Source: Gautieria morchelliformis (lineage: Eukaryota; Basidiomycota; Agaricomycetes; Gomphales; Gomphaceae). Taken from it: a DNA stretch of 64,000 nt. The translations under genes were made by a program, and so were the position numbers. The stretch covers positions 62,001 through 126,000 of the forward strand of contig WHVA01000087.1 of NCBI GenBank assembly GCA_015179125.1, in the 5' to 3' direction. The notes under the pieces are model-generated. The model was not told the origin of the DNA, ran no database searches, and worked only from the letters and a program-made list of their open reading frames with translations. This document shows positions 19,392 to 30,286 of this stretch, one piece after another. Position 1 is the stretch's first letter; each line of letters opens with the position of its first letter.

Positions 19392-22300
19392 TCACTTGAT
19401 AGGCATGCGAGGGGTAACATCACCGAAAGTGCCCTCCAGCCGCTTTGTCTCTGCCACGTATGATAGGAGTGCTGTTAATCCCTTGGTGCTCCCTAGGAGC
19501 ACCTTCGCCGACTTGGATCTGCGTCCCAATTTTTGACGAAGTTTGTGCCTGGCGTGCTCGTGAGTGCGGCAGTCGAACAGGAAGTGATGCACTGTTTCAT
19601 TGGCCGATGTGCACGCCGGGCATAGAGGCGACGCAGCCCTCTTGATCCTGTGGAGGTGGCTGTTGAGGGGGATGTGACTCGTCCGCAGTTGCATTATCAG
19701 GCTTGTTTGAGCCTGGGTGAAGCCAGTTACCAATTCGTAGTAGCTCTTGGAAGGGAGACCCCCATCTATCTTTTCCATCCTGGTAAAGCGAGGCGAGGCC
19801 ATCCACTGCCTTCGCCATTCCTGTCTCTGATCTGCGCGAAAACACTGTCGTGCAGCAGCAACACTGCGTGGCAACTGTTCTGATGTTAGGAAGGCTGGGA
19901 GCTCACTTTGCGGGCTGCTTTCCCCTTTGGCCGCTCTTCTCGCTTCTGTGTCCGCCGCTTCGTTCCCTTCCACATCGTCGTGTCCAGAGATCCACGTTAT
20001 CTTGAGCTTGACTCTGCGCCTTCTCGTTGGCCTAGCCACCCTGTTAGCCATGTCGTTGGCGCGCTCTAAGATGTGTTGGGCTGGCCTGGACCGTACGTGG
20101 CTGACGGATTGTATGATGGCCTGGTTGTCCAGCAGGATCGTCGCCTCCTTGACCCCTTTCTCCCTTGACAGGAGTTCTAGGGCCAGCACAACGCCAATCG
20201 CTTCTGCCTCGTATGTCGTATGGTCAGCTAGCGAGCCCAAGTGGTATCTCACCGCTCTGGCCCTCTGTCCTCCCTTGTATAGGACCGCTGCGGCTCCTGC
20301 TCCCTGCTCTAGGCCGGACCCATCTGTGTAGACCTTGGCATCCGCAGCATCGTTCGTGTCGTTCTCCTTGGACTCCTCCCTGGTGGGTGCGATCTCTGTG
20401 GTAAACAGCTGGGCTGGCTCGGGCGGCTGCAGGGCCGGCTCGATCTTCTCGTAGGTGTCCGGTGTGAGGTGGAAGGCATGGAGGAGCTGGTGCAGTGAGG
20501 AGGGGTGTCGTTTGACAAGGCGCCTGGCGCACGTGCGCGCCGGCCGGTGTAGCGGGTGGGTCTTCGGTAGGGTGACGAGTCGGAGGGCCGCCCGGTAGCA
20601 CACTTCTCGCATCAGCAGTTCGACGGGCAGGATATTGGCATGGGCTTCCAGGACATCCGTTGCTGTGGTCCCCATCGCGCCAGTAATTGCCACAGTAGCT
20701 ATCCTCTGTACCGAAGTTAGTTTTCTCGCCACTCCTACTGACCCTTTGGCCTTGTTTCTGCCCTCCTGTCTCCTCACCGGGGTGAACCAAACGTCTGCGG
20801 CATATGTAAACTTGGGGATGGCTACTGCTCGGTACAACTGTCTCATAAGATCAGCGCGCACCCCTGTCGACGGCTTAGACAGTCTGTGGAAAAGTAGGGT
20901 CCACTTAACGGCTTTAGCCACAGCTTTCTCCGCTTGTATGTTCCATCTCAGTTCCTCATCCAGGAAAACGCCTAGGAACTTGTGGGCCTTTGCCGGCTCG
21001 ATTTCCATGTCTTCATAGAGGAAGCTGGGCCTTGTCAGCGGCCTTGTCTTCCCTGCACGTGCTGGGTCCGGTACCCTCTTCCTCGAGAAGCAGACCACCG
21101 CGAACTTCGTCTTCTCAAATCTCGAGTTGTGGGTGATTGTCCACTCCTTCGCACCCCCTGGCTTCAATAGCATCTCCCTGAGGCTGTCGTAAGCCTCCTC
21201 GTAAGTGTCCCCTTCCGCGTATAGATTTGTGTCATCCACGAAGGCAACCGCGGCCTGCCCTTTCCTGTCTGGAATGTCCAGGAGGTCAGCGTTGTAGTAC
21301 AGGTAGAGTATCATAGATAACGGGTCCCCCTGCCCTATGCCGTTCTCTATCTCCACCCAGTCGGATGTGTAGTCATCAAACCGTAGCTTTGTGCGCCTGT
21401 TTGCCAGCATCCTTTCTACGAATAGGACATACTCTTCCGGGACCCGCCGCTTGCGCATGTTATGCAGGAGCCGGTCCGTGACTGCGTTTGGGAAAGCACC
21501 CTCTATATCTAGGAACAACATCACCGCTACCTTTTTCCGTCGCCAGGCCCCTTTGATTCTGTTGACTACCAGGTGCAGGGAGTCTGTCGTGGTGCGCCCA
21601 GGCCTCCCCCTGAAGTGGTTCGCGGGTAGTAGACGGTGTTTCTCTGTCATGTACACCAGGTCTTCTGACACTATTGCTGTCAACAGTTTGCCAATGGTGT
21701 TGAGGAGCGCTATTGGTCGGTAGGCCTTAGGCACATCATAGCTGGCCTTGCCTGGCTTCCGGAGGACGATCGTAATCCATGTCCTCCAGTTATCGCTGTA
21801 TGTTTGCAGCGCGAAAGTGGCACGGAAGATGTAGAGAAGGTACTCAGCGATCAGGTCCACCGACTCTTTCAATACAACGTTTGGGATGCCATCATCGCCT
21901 GGGGCCTTGTGGGGCTTAAGCCTGGCTATTTGCCTCCTGATCTGCTCCTCATGCAACTGAAATCCGCATGCGACCCTTTTCGGGTAACGGTAGTGTGGCG
22001 GGACCTGTGTCTCCTGGGGTTTCAGCGGGAAGAAAGTGTCAGCCAGGAGCTTGCTCTTTTCCATGTTCGTCTCGGCCGACCACTCCGCCCCGTCCATGCT
22101 GCTGCCTCTCAGTGTCGGCACCCTGGACTTTCCGCTGTCCGTCGCAGGGTTGGATAGGTACCTGTTCGCCGACCATAGCATGTGATCGTTGATGTCCTCC
22201 AGATAGTCCGCCCAATGCTGTGCCTTGGCTCTTTTTATCGCCTCTCCATATTCGACGCTGATTCTGCGATGTTCCTGGTGGGAGGGGTGGTCAGCAATCG

Positions 22301-23351
22301 CGCGATGGCGGTATGATTCATTATTAATTTTGTTCTTATCCTTCTTGAGTGCTGTGAGCTCCCTGTTCCACCACCGGCGCGAGTGCGGCACCGGTTTGGA
22401 TAGCGGTACGACGTCGCTGATCGTTTCCTGGATGGCAGATGTCAGCATGCTGACAGCCTTGTTGAACTCATCTATCATGTTCAGCTCCTTCGGTCCTGGC
22501 ACTACCTCAAGCTGTTCCGCCAGTCTCTCCCTGAACAGCTCCCAGTCGACCATTTTGAAGTTCCGGAATGGGGTCGGTGGGTTGTGCGTCGCCTCTAGGT
22601 CTAGCACCGTGAGTATTGGCACATGGTCCGTACCCGGCCCCCTCATTCCGGGGCTCGTGTCGCACGTGATAACTGTTTCGGCCACATTGTCAGTGCAGAA
22701 CACGTTATCTACCCGCGTCCAGTTCTTAGTGGCCATTGACTGTAGGGTTGGTGTCCGTTTCGGTAGTGTCATTACCATGTTGTAGTCTGCTATTAATGAT
22801 ATGAGTTCCTCTGCGTCCCTGGTCGCTGCCGCCGTGAACAGGTGGTGGTTTCACTCCTCGTCCCACATTGCATGATGCCTGTTGAAGGCGCCGCACCATA
22901 ACATGGAGTCGGTTTCCAGTTGGATGAGGTTGCGGCGTTCCTTGTTGATGAAGCGGTCGAGCATCTTGAGAGTGTCGGAATGGTCGCAGTCGTTGTATAT
23001 ATTGAAGATGGTGATTTTGCCTCGGGAGTGTCGAATCTGGATCACGATAACGTCGTTCGTGCCCTCAAAGGAAACCTGGGACCACAGGTTGGTGTCCAGA
23101 CTAGCGTTGACTAGAATAACTGATCTTTTTACGGAGCCATCAGCGAGGTGAGAAGTGGGATAGATTACGCGCCAATTGTGGTTTGCCCTGGTATTGCCCA
23201 GAGTGTCGATATAAGGTGCTTGCAGTAGTATGATGTCCCATTCCCTGTGTAATGCCGAGTTGATGAGGTCGTAGTGCGCCTGATTGGACTTGTTGAGATT
23301 TTGTTGGTAGACCTTCAGTCTCTTTGGCATGGGCTCTGTGGTGTAAGACAT
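19392..23351 (-). pseudogene. LINE ORF2: endonuclease - reverse transcriptase - RNase H
   Basis: A frame of 1320 codons is interrupted only by TGA at 22851-22853 (codon 167), probably CGA to TGA in WDEE(R)NHHLF. Residues 1-166 are an APE-type endonuclease, but two usual catalytic positions are altered: LLQAPYID where LLQEP is expected, and GAFNRHH where GDFNRHH is expected. RT follows with LFLDIEGAFPNA (motif A, Asp about 615), GIGQGDPLS (motif B) and FVDD (about 704-707). RNase H has VYTDGSG (Asp about 1010), YEAEA (about 1050), LLDNQ (about 1075) and EGNEAAD (about 1134). A C-terminal CPAC..H....C zinc motif starts near 1244. The RT and RNase H catalytic residues are intact. The start ATG overlaps the ORF1 stop as TGATG. 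Confidence 0.88.
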
Positions 23352-25040
23352 CAGGTTCGGCCCGTCGAGGGCAGCCCGTTATCACTGTTCGCGTCTCCCC
23401 ATCTCACATTGGGGCCTAGTTCGGTTCTGTTGGTCGAGGTGACAGGGCTGGCCCGCTGGCGAGGGGACTGAGGGTGCGTCCCGCCGAGCTCCAGTGGTTC
23501 ACACTGGGTGCGCTGGAAATGGAGTGTCGACTGTTTGTACTTACCTTTGCGGTGGGTGGCTGTCTGCCATCCATCGTCATCAGCGATAGGCGGGCCCGGC
23601 GTCGACCAGTATGGTGGGAGGACGGGTATTGGCGGCTGTGACATGTGCGTCCACGGCTCCTCCGTAGGGAAGTATGGCATTTGATTTTCAGGGAGCCTGG
23701 CGGTGATTTCCTCGCACTTGCGAGCGAAGGTGGGGCACGCTCTGTCCCAGCTGGCATGGCCATCCAGCCTGCAGGATGTGCAGCGCAGCTTCCCCACCTG
23801 AGTGCAGGCCGCGGTCTTGTGTCGTTCTCCACAGGTGCCACAGGTGTCGAAGGGTTGCGGGCACGTGTACGAAAGGTGGTTCCACCCCTGACATTTCAGG
23901 CATCTGGTGGGCTCCTTTTTGCACTTTTCCGCGTACACCCGTTTCTGGCAGATTATCAGTCCGCTGGCCAGGACTTTGTTGGCGACCTCCGGGCTGGTGA
24001 ACGTAACCAGTGCGTGGCCGCAGGTCTGACCCGCTGCTCGACGGTGCACGGGCTTTAGCCACCTCGCTTTGTCAATCGCGCCGCACGGAAGTTTGTTGTA
24101 GCCCTCTATGGCCCTTAGCTCCTCGCCCCTATCCGGCCCGAAGTGGAGTGGGATGAACTGCAGCACGATCGGGAATAGTCGTGTTTTCATCCTGGTGTCC
24201 GGTGCTAGCGCGTTCGTGAAATGTATCCTTCGTTGTGCCTCGTTAACCCACTGCGCCGAGCTCTCGCTTTCGAATTCGAAGAGTATTCCTCCATTATTCA
24301 GTCGCCTCGTGCTGACAATCGTGTGACCGGCGGAATCACTAATGCTCTCCAGCACCTCGTTGGCTCGCTTTGCCAGGGCCGTGTTGTCCAGCTCCGCCAA
24401 AACCCGTTCTCCCGGTTCCCCTGCGTCAACTAGGATCTGCCTCTGTTTCACCCCTTCTCGCGCCCGAACCCTTGCGTCGCATCTCCATCCCGCCGTTGCA
24501 GCATATGGGTGGGCCCGTCGGAATCTGCTCCGCGACCGCATCCACTATCCTCTGTGCGGTGCCATCGCTCTCCTGTCTGAGCTCTTCCACGGTCCCAGCT
24601 AAGCTGTCGGTCGACGATCTAATCCTGGCCGCAGCGTCGTCTATCTTCTGTATGACTGGAGCGAAGACCCCCTGTAAGCGCTCGTTGACGTCGGTCACTA
24701 GCGACGCCACGGTTGAACGATCCGTCAGGTCTGTGATCAGGGTGGAGATCGCTTTCATCCCCTCCTCCAGGGTCTTCGACATGACTTGAGAGTTGGCAAG
24801 GTGGAGCAGTGCAGTGGCGAGATTATGATACGTTATGGTCTGTCTCTCTGGTAGGAGTTTCTTGGACAGGAGGAAGTCCTGCGCCGTCACCGCATTGGTG
24901 GTACCTGTGGCCTGTTCCATCTCGTTCCTGCGGGTGTCCTGGGGGTCGGACCGCAGCCGTCGTTGGGTGTCTGGTCGCTGCGCCGCGTTCGTTTGGGCCG
25001 GTCGTCCCCTACCGGCGGCGGCTGCCGTTGGAGCCACCAT
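23351..25040 (-). pseudogene. LINE ORF1: Gag-like nucleic-acid-binding protein
   Basis: It starts MVAPTAAAAGRGRP at 25040. A coiled, Ala/Ser-rich N-terminal part of about 170 residues is followed by a one-base frameshift near 24500-24530. In the second frame are VKQRQIL, then three zinc knuckles: CLKCQGWNHLSYTC, CGTCGERHKTAAC and CTSCRLDGHASWDRAC. These are typical of ORF1 proteins that coat LINE RNA. The C-terminus (GWQTATHRKGKYK and beyond) is basic and low in complexity. The stop TGA at 23353-23351 shares one base with the ORF2 start. Confidence 0.82.
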
Positions 25041-25206
25041 TTTGGTGCTTGCCGTGGATGCTGTGGTTGTGTCGAAGCCTAAGGGGTTTCTACTAGGATT
25101 AATTAGTGAGATATTGTAGTGTGGGTTTTTTTGGTAGTTTGGTAGCGTGGGAATTTTTTCTGTGGATGTGGTAATGGCTCAAGAGCGCTCCTCCTTGTGT
25201 CCCCTT

Positions 25207-25755
25207 ACTTTACACCTAGTGTCCCTGAAAATTTGCTTTTATGTCCCTTTGTAATACGTTTTCGGCCGTGCCACTATTCTATTTATGTCCCTGAGCAACT
25301 CTAATTCTGTCACGCTGCGGTTGAGTTACTGTCACGCCGCGATGACATTTCTGTCCCGAGTTTTAGCTGCTGCCCAGCCACTGCGTCGAATTCTCTATAT
25401 GCGTGCTCTTTCTAATCAGTAAAACCAGGAGAGTTCAGCATAATTGTCAGATCCTAGGTAAGTGACCCAGTTGGCAAGTACATTAGCGATTTCTCAAAAC
25501 TTGGTTCTCAGTGTTTGCAGCACTCTAATTGTGACCAAAAGAGGTGGGTCGACCCTCGATCCAATCTGGTAAAGAATTTTCGTCGGCAAATCCACGGTAA
25601 GCCCTGAATTCTCGGCCATCCCTCCCCTGGCCGCACGTTTGTCTCTGATGAGGCGGCCTTATCATACAGTAGCTGGAGGCCGTCAAAGCAAGGTACTCGC
25701 GTACCCTCCTGTATCATCATCGTAATTGCACAAGGGAATGTGCTCTCATGTTCGA
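25207..25755. other. No gene seen
   Basis: Contains a loose series of TGTCCC-like words (25196-25350), as does the left flank of the LINE, but no ORF with a recognisable domain. Confidence 0.4.
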
Positions 25756-25798
25756 GTCATGTATGACGGATAGGCAGTGCCTATCCGCCATACATGAC
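25756..25798. repeat. Near-perfect 43-base palindrome
   Basis: GTCATGTATGACGGATAGGC followed immediately by its inverted copy, with one mismatch and a loop of about one base. There is no ORF or U-tract around it. It could be a recombination product or a tip-to-tip transposon end. Confidence 0.7.
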
Positions 25799-26018
25799 GC
25801 GTTGGGTAATACTTTATACCAGAGGCTGTATCTATTAATGTGGGTAATCAATCTGCCGTATGCTTTTGTCTACCTTGATTGACTACAATTCTTAACAGCG
25901 GACAAAGGTTGCGTTGACACAAAGGCTGCGTCTCACATGAGAACAATGCTGTTCGCTGTTCGTATAACAGGTCAGAATGCATTTCATTTTTCTCTCCAGA
26001 ACTGAGAAACGTGCTCAG

Positions 26019-26418
26019 ATGTCTCAGAGAGAACGAGGGCGCAGAGGGCCGGGACGCCCTCCGCTGAAAAGATATCCGCGCGGACGTCAGTCAAGCAACT
26101 TATGCACATCCGCTCAAACCCTTGCTTCTCCTCAATCGCCGACCCAAGCACCCACACAAGCAGAAACCACAGAAGCCAAAGATTCTATCCTGACTCCGGA
26201 TGAGTTGCGGATTTTACGGATTCAGAAGCAACACACTGGCATTCCTCCCTTGACACTCTTTCCAAACAGAGACAGAAATAGGGGAGACACTCATTGGAAC
26301 CGTCAGACCGGCACCTGAAGATGTTGTCATTATGCAAGAGACCACGACCAAGCGCGAGCACAGTGAACTCGAGGAGGTGTCAAACCCATGGAGCAAGCGA
26401 CTGCGCACAAGGAAATAA
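26019..26418 (+). CDS. Hypothetical basic protein with AT-hook motif
   Basis: From ATG 26019 the frame reads MSQRERGRRGPGRPPLKRYP. GRRGPGRPPLK fits an AT-hook (core PGRPP or similar), which binds the minor groove of AT-rich DNA. A Ser/Thr/Gln-rich stretch and DSILTPDELRILRIQKQ follow. Another frame then takes over from about 26266 with ETLIGTVRPAPEDVVIMQE, KREHSELEEVSNPWSKRLRT and a stop at 26416-26418, ending in a basic KRLRTRK that could be a nuclear signal. The frame change needs a small intron or a frameshift; no clean donor was found. Family unknown. Confidence 0.4.
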
Positions 26419-27149
26419 TCCTTTATTCATGTATATATACATACAAAGCATTTATGAGACAGTTGACTGCCTACTCTGACACCCTGTGAGGCCTAATGGT
26501 CAAGGTATAGTAATACGCGCGAAGTCGACACGGGCATTGAACCCCTGCCGTATGGTATGTCCATATATATTATGTACAACCAGCATAGAGGCTGCAAACA
26601 TAAAGCACACGTACTCGGTGGTGTGGCTTATCACAGTGAGAATAAAAAAATACTTCTGGTCTATCGAACATATTAATCTTGTCGGTGCCACCGTGCACGT
26701 GCCACACCAACGGCTAGGAAAGTGTCACGACCTCCTGGTACGTATAATGGAGGTATCACGGTTTGGACAATTTTCTGAGTATCTACAGGTTCATAGCTTC
26801 TAAACAAGACTTGGTTGATAAAATTTGAGCTTGTGTGTAGGGAGCTACTAATACTCTCGACAGTCTGCCCATTCCACAGGACAGACGCGCGATGTCGGCG
26901 ACCGAAATGGGATATCAAGTGACATTATTAGGCCGTGCAACCCCAAACCCAACCCAACGCATCTCGTGTGCATCACGTGCCCATGTCGGGCGCCGCTGTG
27001 GAGCACGAGTGACGACGTGCGCATGTCTTGCGCATCTTGTGCCCATCGCCGACATTGGCTGCAGATTTCGAGCATATCTCGAGCATCTGACACGCATCTC
27101 GAAAGACGCCTTATGAGACTATGTATACTCTTGTAACTCTGAATGGCCT
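26419..27149. other. No gene supported; partner block of 18778
   Basis: 26885-26935 is the inverted partner of the 18778 block. The minus strand over 26500-26900 is open in short stretches (IVQTVIPPLYVPGGRDTFLA and others) without a recognised family. Confidence 0.35.
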
Positions 27150-27420
27150 GGTGGAGCTTCGCTACGCTTTAGTTCTGGCGCATCATTCAGCAGCGAGCGT
27201 GGGGAGAGACGACGAGAGAAGAGTTGCGAGGTGACATCGAACAGCTCCCCTCTAAATTTTAATGTATCTAATAGACGGATCACGCTCACGCCACGTCGCA
27301 GCACCCACCGTGGCACGGACACACTCTGCATAAATCGCCTTCACTAATCCTCGGTCCCAACGCTAAAGGCATACTCTCTGCTCCACTCGTCCTTCCGGCA
27401 ACGTGGTTCCTCTGCGCGAC
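27150..27420 (+). repeat. R-A dispersed repeat, copy d
   Basis: Contains GTTGCGAGGTGACATCGAA, CTAATAGACGG, GTCGCAGCACCCACCG, GGACACAC and TGCATAAATCGCCTTCACT, matching copies a and e in order. The downstream part is diverged. Confidence 0.6.
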
Positions 27421-27503
27421 CCTGCCGCCGCGAATCAGCTTTAACGAGTTCATAGTCAACTGTTACGACGATACTCACTCGCGCTGCAGACCGCCAAGTC
27501 GGC

Positions 27504-28094
27504 TTGCACAACCCTAGCGCTCGCCATTGTACTTTCTACCAGGCTGTTCCACCTCGACGGCGTGCCCCACGGCGATGGGGCCCGCTTCTCCTCGTCGCCA
27601 TCCCTATCGCGTGCACACACGCCGTGGCCCCCACGTCGGAGACGACGGAGCAGACGCACACGGAGCGTCCGGATGCACCGGCGGGGCAGCTCTCCCCCAT
27701 CCTGCACGACGACGACCCCGTGTCACTCTTCTCCTCGCCCTTGCTGCCGACACCGTCTTCGAGCAGGCCAAAGCGTGCTCAACCATCGCCCACGCTGGCA
27801 AACCCCGCGCCCACGATGCTACATGAGAGGAGGCCCTTCCTCCTCACCCTCATGAGGCTCGCAAATGCGCTGTACACGCACGCGTGCGTCCCCCCGCTCC
27901 TGCGCTTCCTCGTGTGCGTGGTGGCGGCGCGCTGTAGGATGGGCGAAGGCGAGCCGGTGATTGAACTTGTGCGGAACGAGCTGCGTGTGGCGGCGATTCT
28001 CGTCGCACAGAAGTACACCATCAGCATCCCGCATGCACATGCCCCCGGCGTTGGCGCTGGAGCCATGAAATGTGGTCCGGCGGCAGGGGCGTAA
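27504..28094 (+). CDS. Unassigned ORF, possible exon
   Basis: A 196-codon open frame. The stretch from about codon 107 (ERRPFLLTLMRLANALYTHA, then a hydrophobic segment and RNELRVAAILVAQKY) has protein-like composition, and the upstream part is Pro/Ser/Thr-rich. A C-terminal hydrophobic segment (about 115-140) could be a membrane helix. I considered a cyclin box and could not support it. R-A copy d lies just upstream. This may be a relic or one exon of a larger gene. Confidence 0.3.
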   Translation: MHNPSARHCTFYQAVPPRRRAPRRWGPLLLVAIPIACTHAVAPTSETTEQTHTERPDAPAGQLSPILHDDDPVSLFSSPLLPTPSSSRPKRAQPSPTLANPAPTMLHERRPFLLTLMRLANALYTHACVPPLLRFLVCVVAARCRMGEGEPVIELVRNELRVAAILVAQKYTISIPHAHAPGVGAGAMKCGPAAGA

Positions 28095-28159
28095 CACACG
28101 TGGACAGACCTAGACCTCCCGTGCGAGACCCCCCGCGCGCAGCATACGCAATTTCTTTA

Positions 28160-28656
28160 GGCACTCGTGCTGACACGGCCCGTTTTCATTTGTTGTAGTT
28201 CCTCGGCGCAAAAACATACGTGCATGCAGGCACCCTCCTGGCATTCGACGGCCCCATCCCTGCGTGCGCACTCACGCCCGTCCTCGCACCCCCTCCCCCC
28301 TCTTCCCACACACCCACCCACCCCGAACGCCTTTTCCCCGCGCACCCTCACACCGTCGACCCCCGCTTCTGCCCGCGTCCCACCACCTCCGGCTCCTCCA
28401 TCGACCTCTCCACCACCATCCCTGCCTCACTCCACGCCCTGCTGTCTGCGATCAAGGCCAGCCCACTCACGTCATCTCCCCTGTCCCCGCCTGCTCCCGC
28501 GCCCGCTCTGTCTCCGTGTCCGCCGGCGTGCTGGGCACGGTGCGCTTCGTGCGGCGAGGCACAGGGTCGTTCTCCCTTGTGATCGCGGCGCTCCGGCCGA
28601 CCACGAAGCCGACCACGCGTGTGCCCGCATGGGTCATGCGCTCACTGAGCATATGA
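28160..28656 (+). CDS. Unassigned exon-like segment
   Basis: A Pro/Ser/His-rich frame (28264-28656). Its last 40 codons (VLGTVRFVRRGTGSFSLVIA, then ALRPTTKP and a stop) look coding. A shorter piece at 28200-28270 in another frame reads FLGAKTYVHAGTLLAFDGP. It may continue the ORF at 27504 across an intron near 28100-28200, but this is unproven and no family is recognised. Confidence 0.28.
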
Positions 28657-28759
28657 AGAAGCCCTGCAGCCGCAGGCGGAGCGGGGCGGCTGTGGTGCGT
28701 AGTCTGAGTACAGGGAGCACGAGCGTGGGTGCACCGTTGATGCACAGATGTTCCCCTTA

Positions 28760-29539
28760 GCATAGAGTCTTTTCAGCATTCAGAACATACTGACACTTGG
28801 TTTTTCCAATCACAATGGCGGTAGTGATTATTTACCCAGACTACACTACAGCCTGTGCCAAGTCACTCACCCTTCGTTTGTTCGCGCATCCTCTCCTCAT
28901 CGCTCCCTTCGCGCTCCCTTCTCTCTGCCCATTTATTTCTTCCAGGTACAGTCCCTCAGTAAGCGTTGTGTTGGCGGGTATGTGGGTGAGATAGAGTGTC
29001 AATACAGAGAAGCAGAAGAACGAGGCCTGTCTCGTGCTGGAGCACTTTCATAGTAAGCCCAAAGTACTAATTGCAATCTCACCTGAGTCCCACTTCCAAA
29101 TCACCATCAGCATGCGACTTATGGCTGAAGACCGGTCTGCGGCCATGCAAACATGCTAACCGGGCCTCGGCACCAGGACGGGTTGCCTTATTGGGCAGTT
29201 GAGCGTACACAGGGGACCCACCTTTTGTCTGTGAGCGAGGTGGTCACCACGCTTGGGGCGGCTGCAGCTCCAGTCCCACCCTCCATCCACAAGGTCCTCA
29301 TATGCATTCTCCTCTATCTGAGCTGTGGCTTAAGGTACGGCAGCGCAGGCCTCTCCCTCATCTCATATATGGCTGATGCAGCGCTGGCACCAGTCCCAGT
29401 GCTGCTCGTACTATCTCCCGTGGCGGTCCGGTGAGGTACACGTTGCGACACGGCCGTGCTCTTGCCAAACTCCACCTGTCCGCAGAGTCACCGGGGTTGG
29501 GAAGGGCATTCTCTGCATCCCTGTGAGTAGGTGTCAGCG
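28760..29539. other. No gene supported
   Basis: Two hydrophobic short ORFs (28797-28994 and 29153-29434, plus strand) have no recognisable domain. Confidence 0.35.
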
Positions 29540-29945
29540 ACTATCTGGTGTGCGTGGAGAGGAGCAAGAATTAAAATCAAAACAAAAACAAAAACAATGG
29601 AAGACGGCGAAAATAATAGAACATAAATACCTCCACACTCCTCCTCCACGGAATGCTCACACGAAAGGGCTTGCGCTGTACAGCAAGCGGGGACCGGAGG
29701 TATCACCGGCGCACGGAACGACGGAAGCAGCAGAAAAGGCAATCAATGGAAGCATCCAGCGCCTCCGAGCACAGAAGCACCACAGGGACGGCGGCATGTT
29801 GCCAAGAGCAGGAGGAAGAAGCGCAAGAAGAGTATATAGTCAGGAACCCGAAGCCAGGAACCCGAAGCCAGGAAACCGAAGCCGAACGAACCCGCTCGGG
29901 ACACGTGGCGCCATGCGCACAATTCATCCGGATGTTTGGACGTCT
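29540..29945 (+). repeat. R-B dispersed repeat, copy 2
   Basis: Collinear with 16890-17330 (minus): GGAGAGGAGCAAGAATTAAAA, CTCCACACTCC, ACGAAAGGGCTTGCGC, GACCGGAGGTATCACCGGCG, GGAAGCATCCAGCGCC, GAACCCGAAGCCAG (three tandem copies here, 29847-29885) and GGACACGTGGCGCCATGCG. Copia-1a is inserted 35 bases downstream. Confidence 0.68.
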
Positions 29946-29979
29946 CACTCGCAACCGAATCCCCGGTATTGACGGTTAA

Positions 29980-30205
29980 TGTTAGTAATCGGAACGATGA
30001 CATTGCCGAGGCAGAGCCGGCACGCATTTAGCCGGAGGTTCGAGATCGCTCTCCACCCCGGGTTGCTGGTGCGCCGGCATCGCATCGGCACAGCAGCTCG
30101 AAGGGATTGGTAATATAATGGACACCATAATTTGTATATAAAGGAACGATCTACTTGAGATCAAGATAGAATAACAGACTATTATATTTACTCCTTCGTT
30201 CTACA
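29980..30205 (+). repeat. Copia-1a 5' LTR
   Basis: 226 bp, TGTTAGTAATCGG..TTCTACA. A TATATAAAGG TATA-like box near 30136 and a following transcribed part fit the U3-R layout. Confidence 0.93.
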
Positions 30206-30218
30206 GGTTATGGGCCCC
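30206..30218 (+). promoter_or_regulatory. Copia-1a primer-binding site (half initiator tRNA type)
   Basis: GGTTATGGGCCCC directly after the 5' LTR resembles the complement of the anticodon region of initiator tRNA-Met, as used by Drosophila copia (5' half tRNA primer). The ATG in it opens a six-codon upstream ORF (MGPAHN, then stop) ahead of the real gag start at 30287. Confidence 0.75.
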
Positions 30219-30286
30219 GCGCATAACTAAACTACTACAAACCGAACTACGCTCTATACTCCAACAACTCAATAAACCGATCGACG

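Larger units (their letters stand above)
18834..25194 (-). mobile_element. Full-length Tad-like LINE (non-LTR retrotransposon)
   Basis: The element is on the minus strand. It begins at 25194 (GGAGGAGCGCTC), has ORF1 (25040-23351) and ORF2 (23351-19392), and a 3' region of about 530 bases with AATAAA (complement of 18869-18874). It ends in 28 A residues (the T run 18834-18861). Direct repeats flank it: TTGTGTCCCCTT at about 18824-18835 and at 25195-25206, a typical target-primed integration footprint. ORF2 carries endonuclease, RT and RNase H, an arrangement known from the Tad1 and related clades. One frameshift in ORF1 and one nonsense codon in ORF2 suggest a fairly recent but dead copy. Confidence 0.88.

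Noticed and set aside
27504..28094. Cyclin-like or membrane-protein assignment
   Set aside because: Only a loose resemblance over about 60 residues; no diagnostic residues could be matched.
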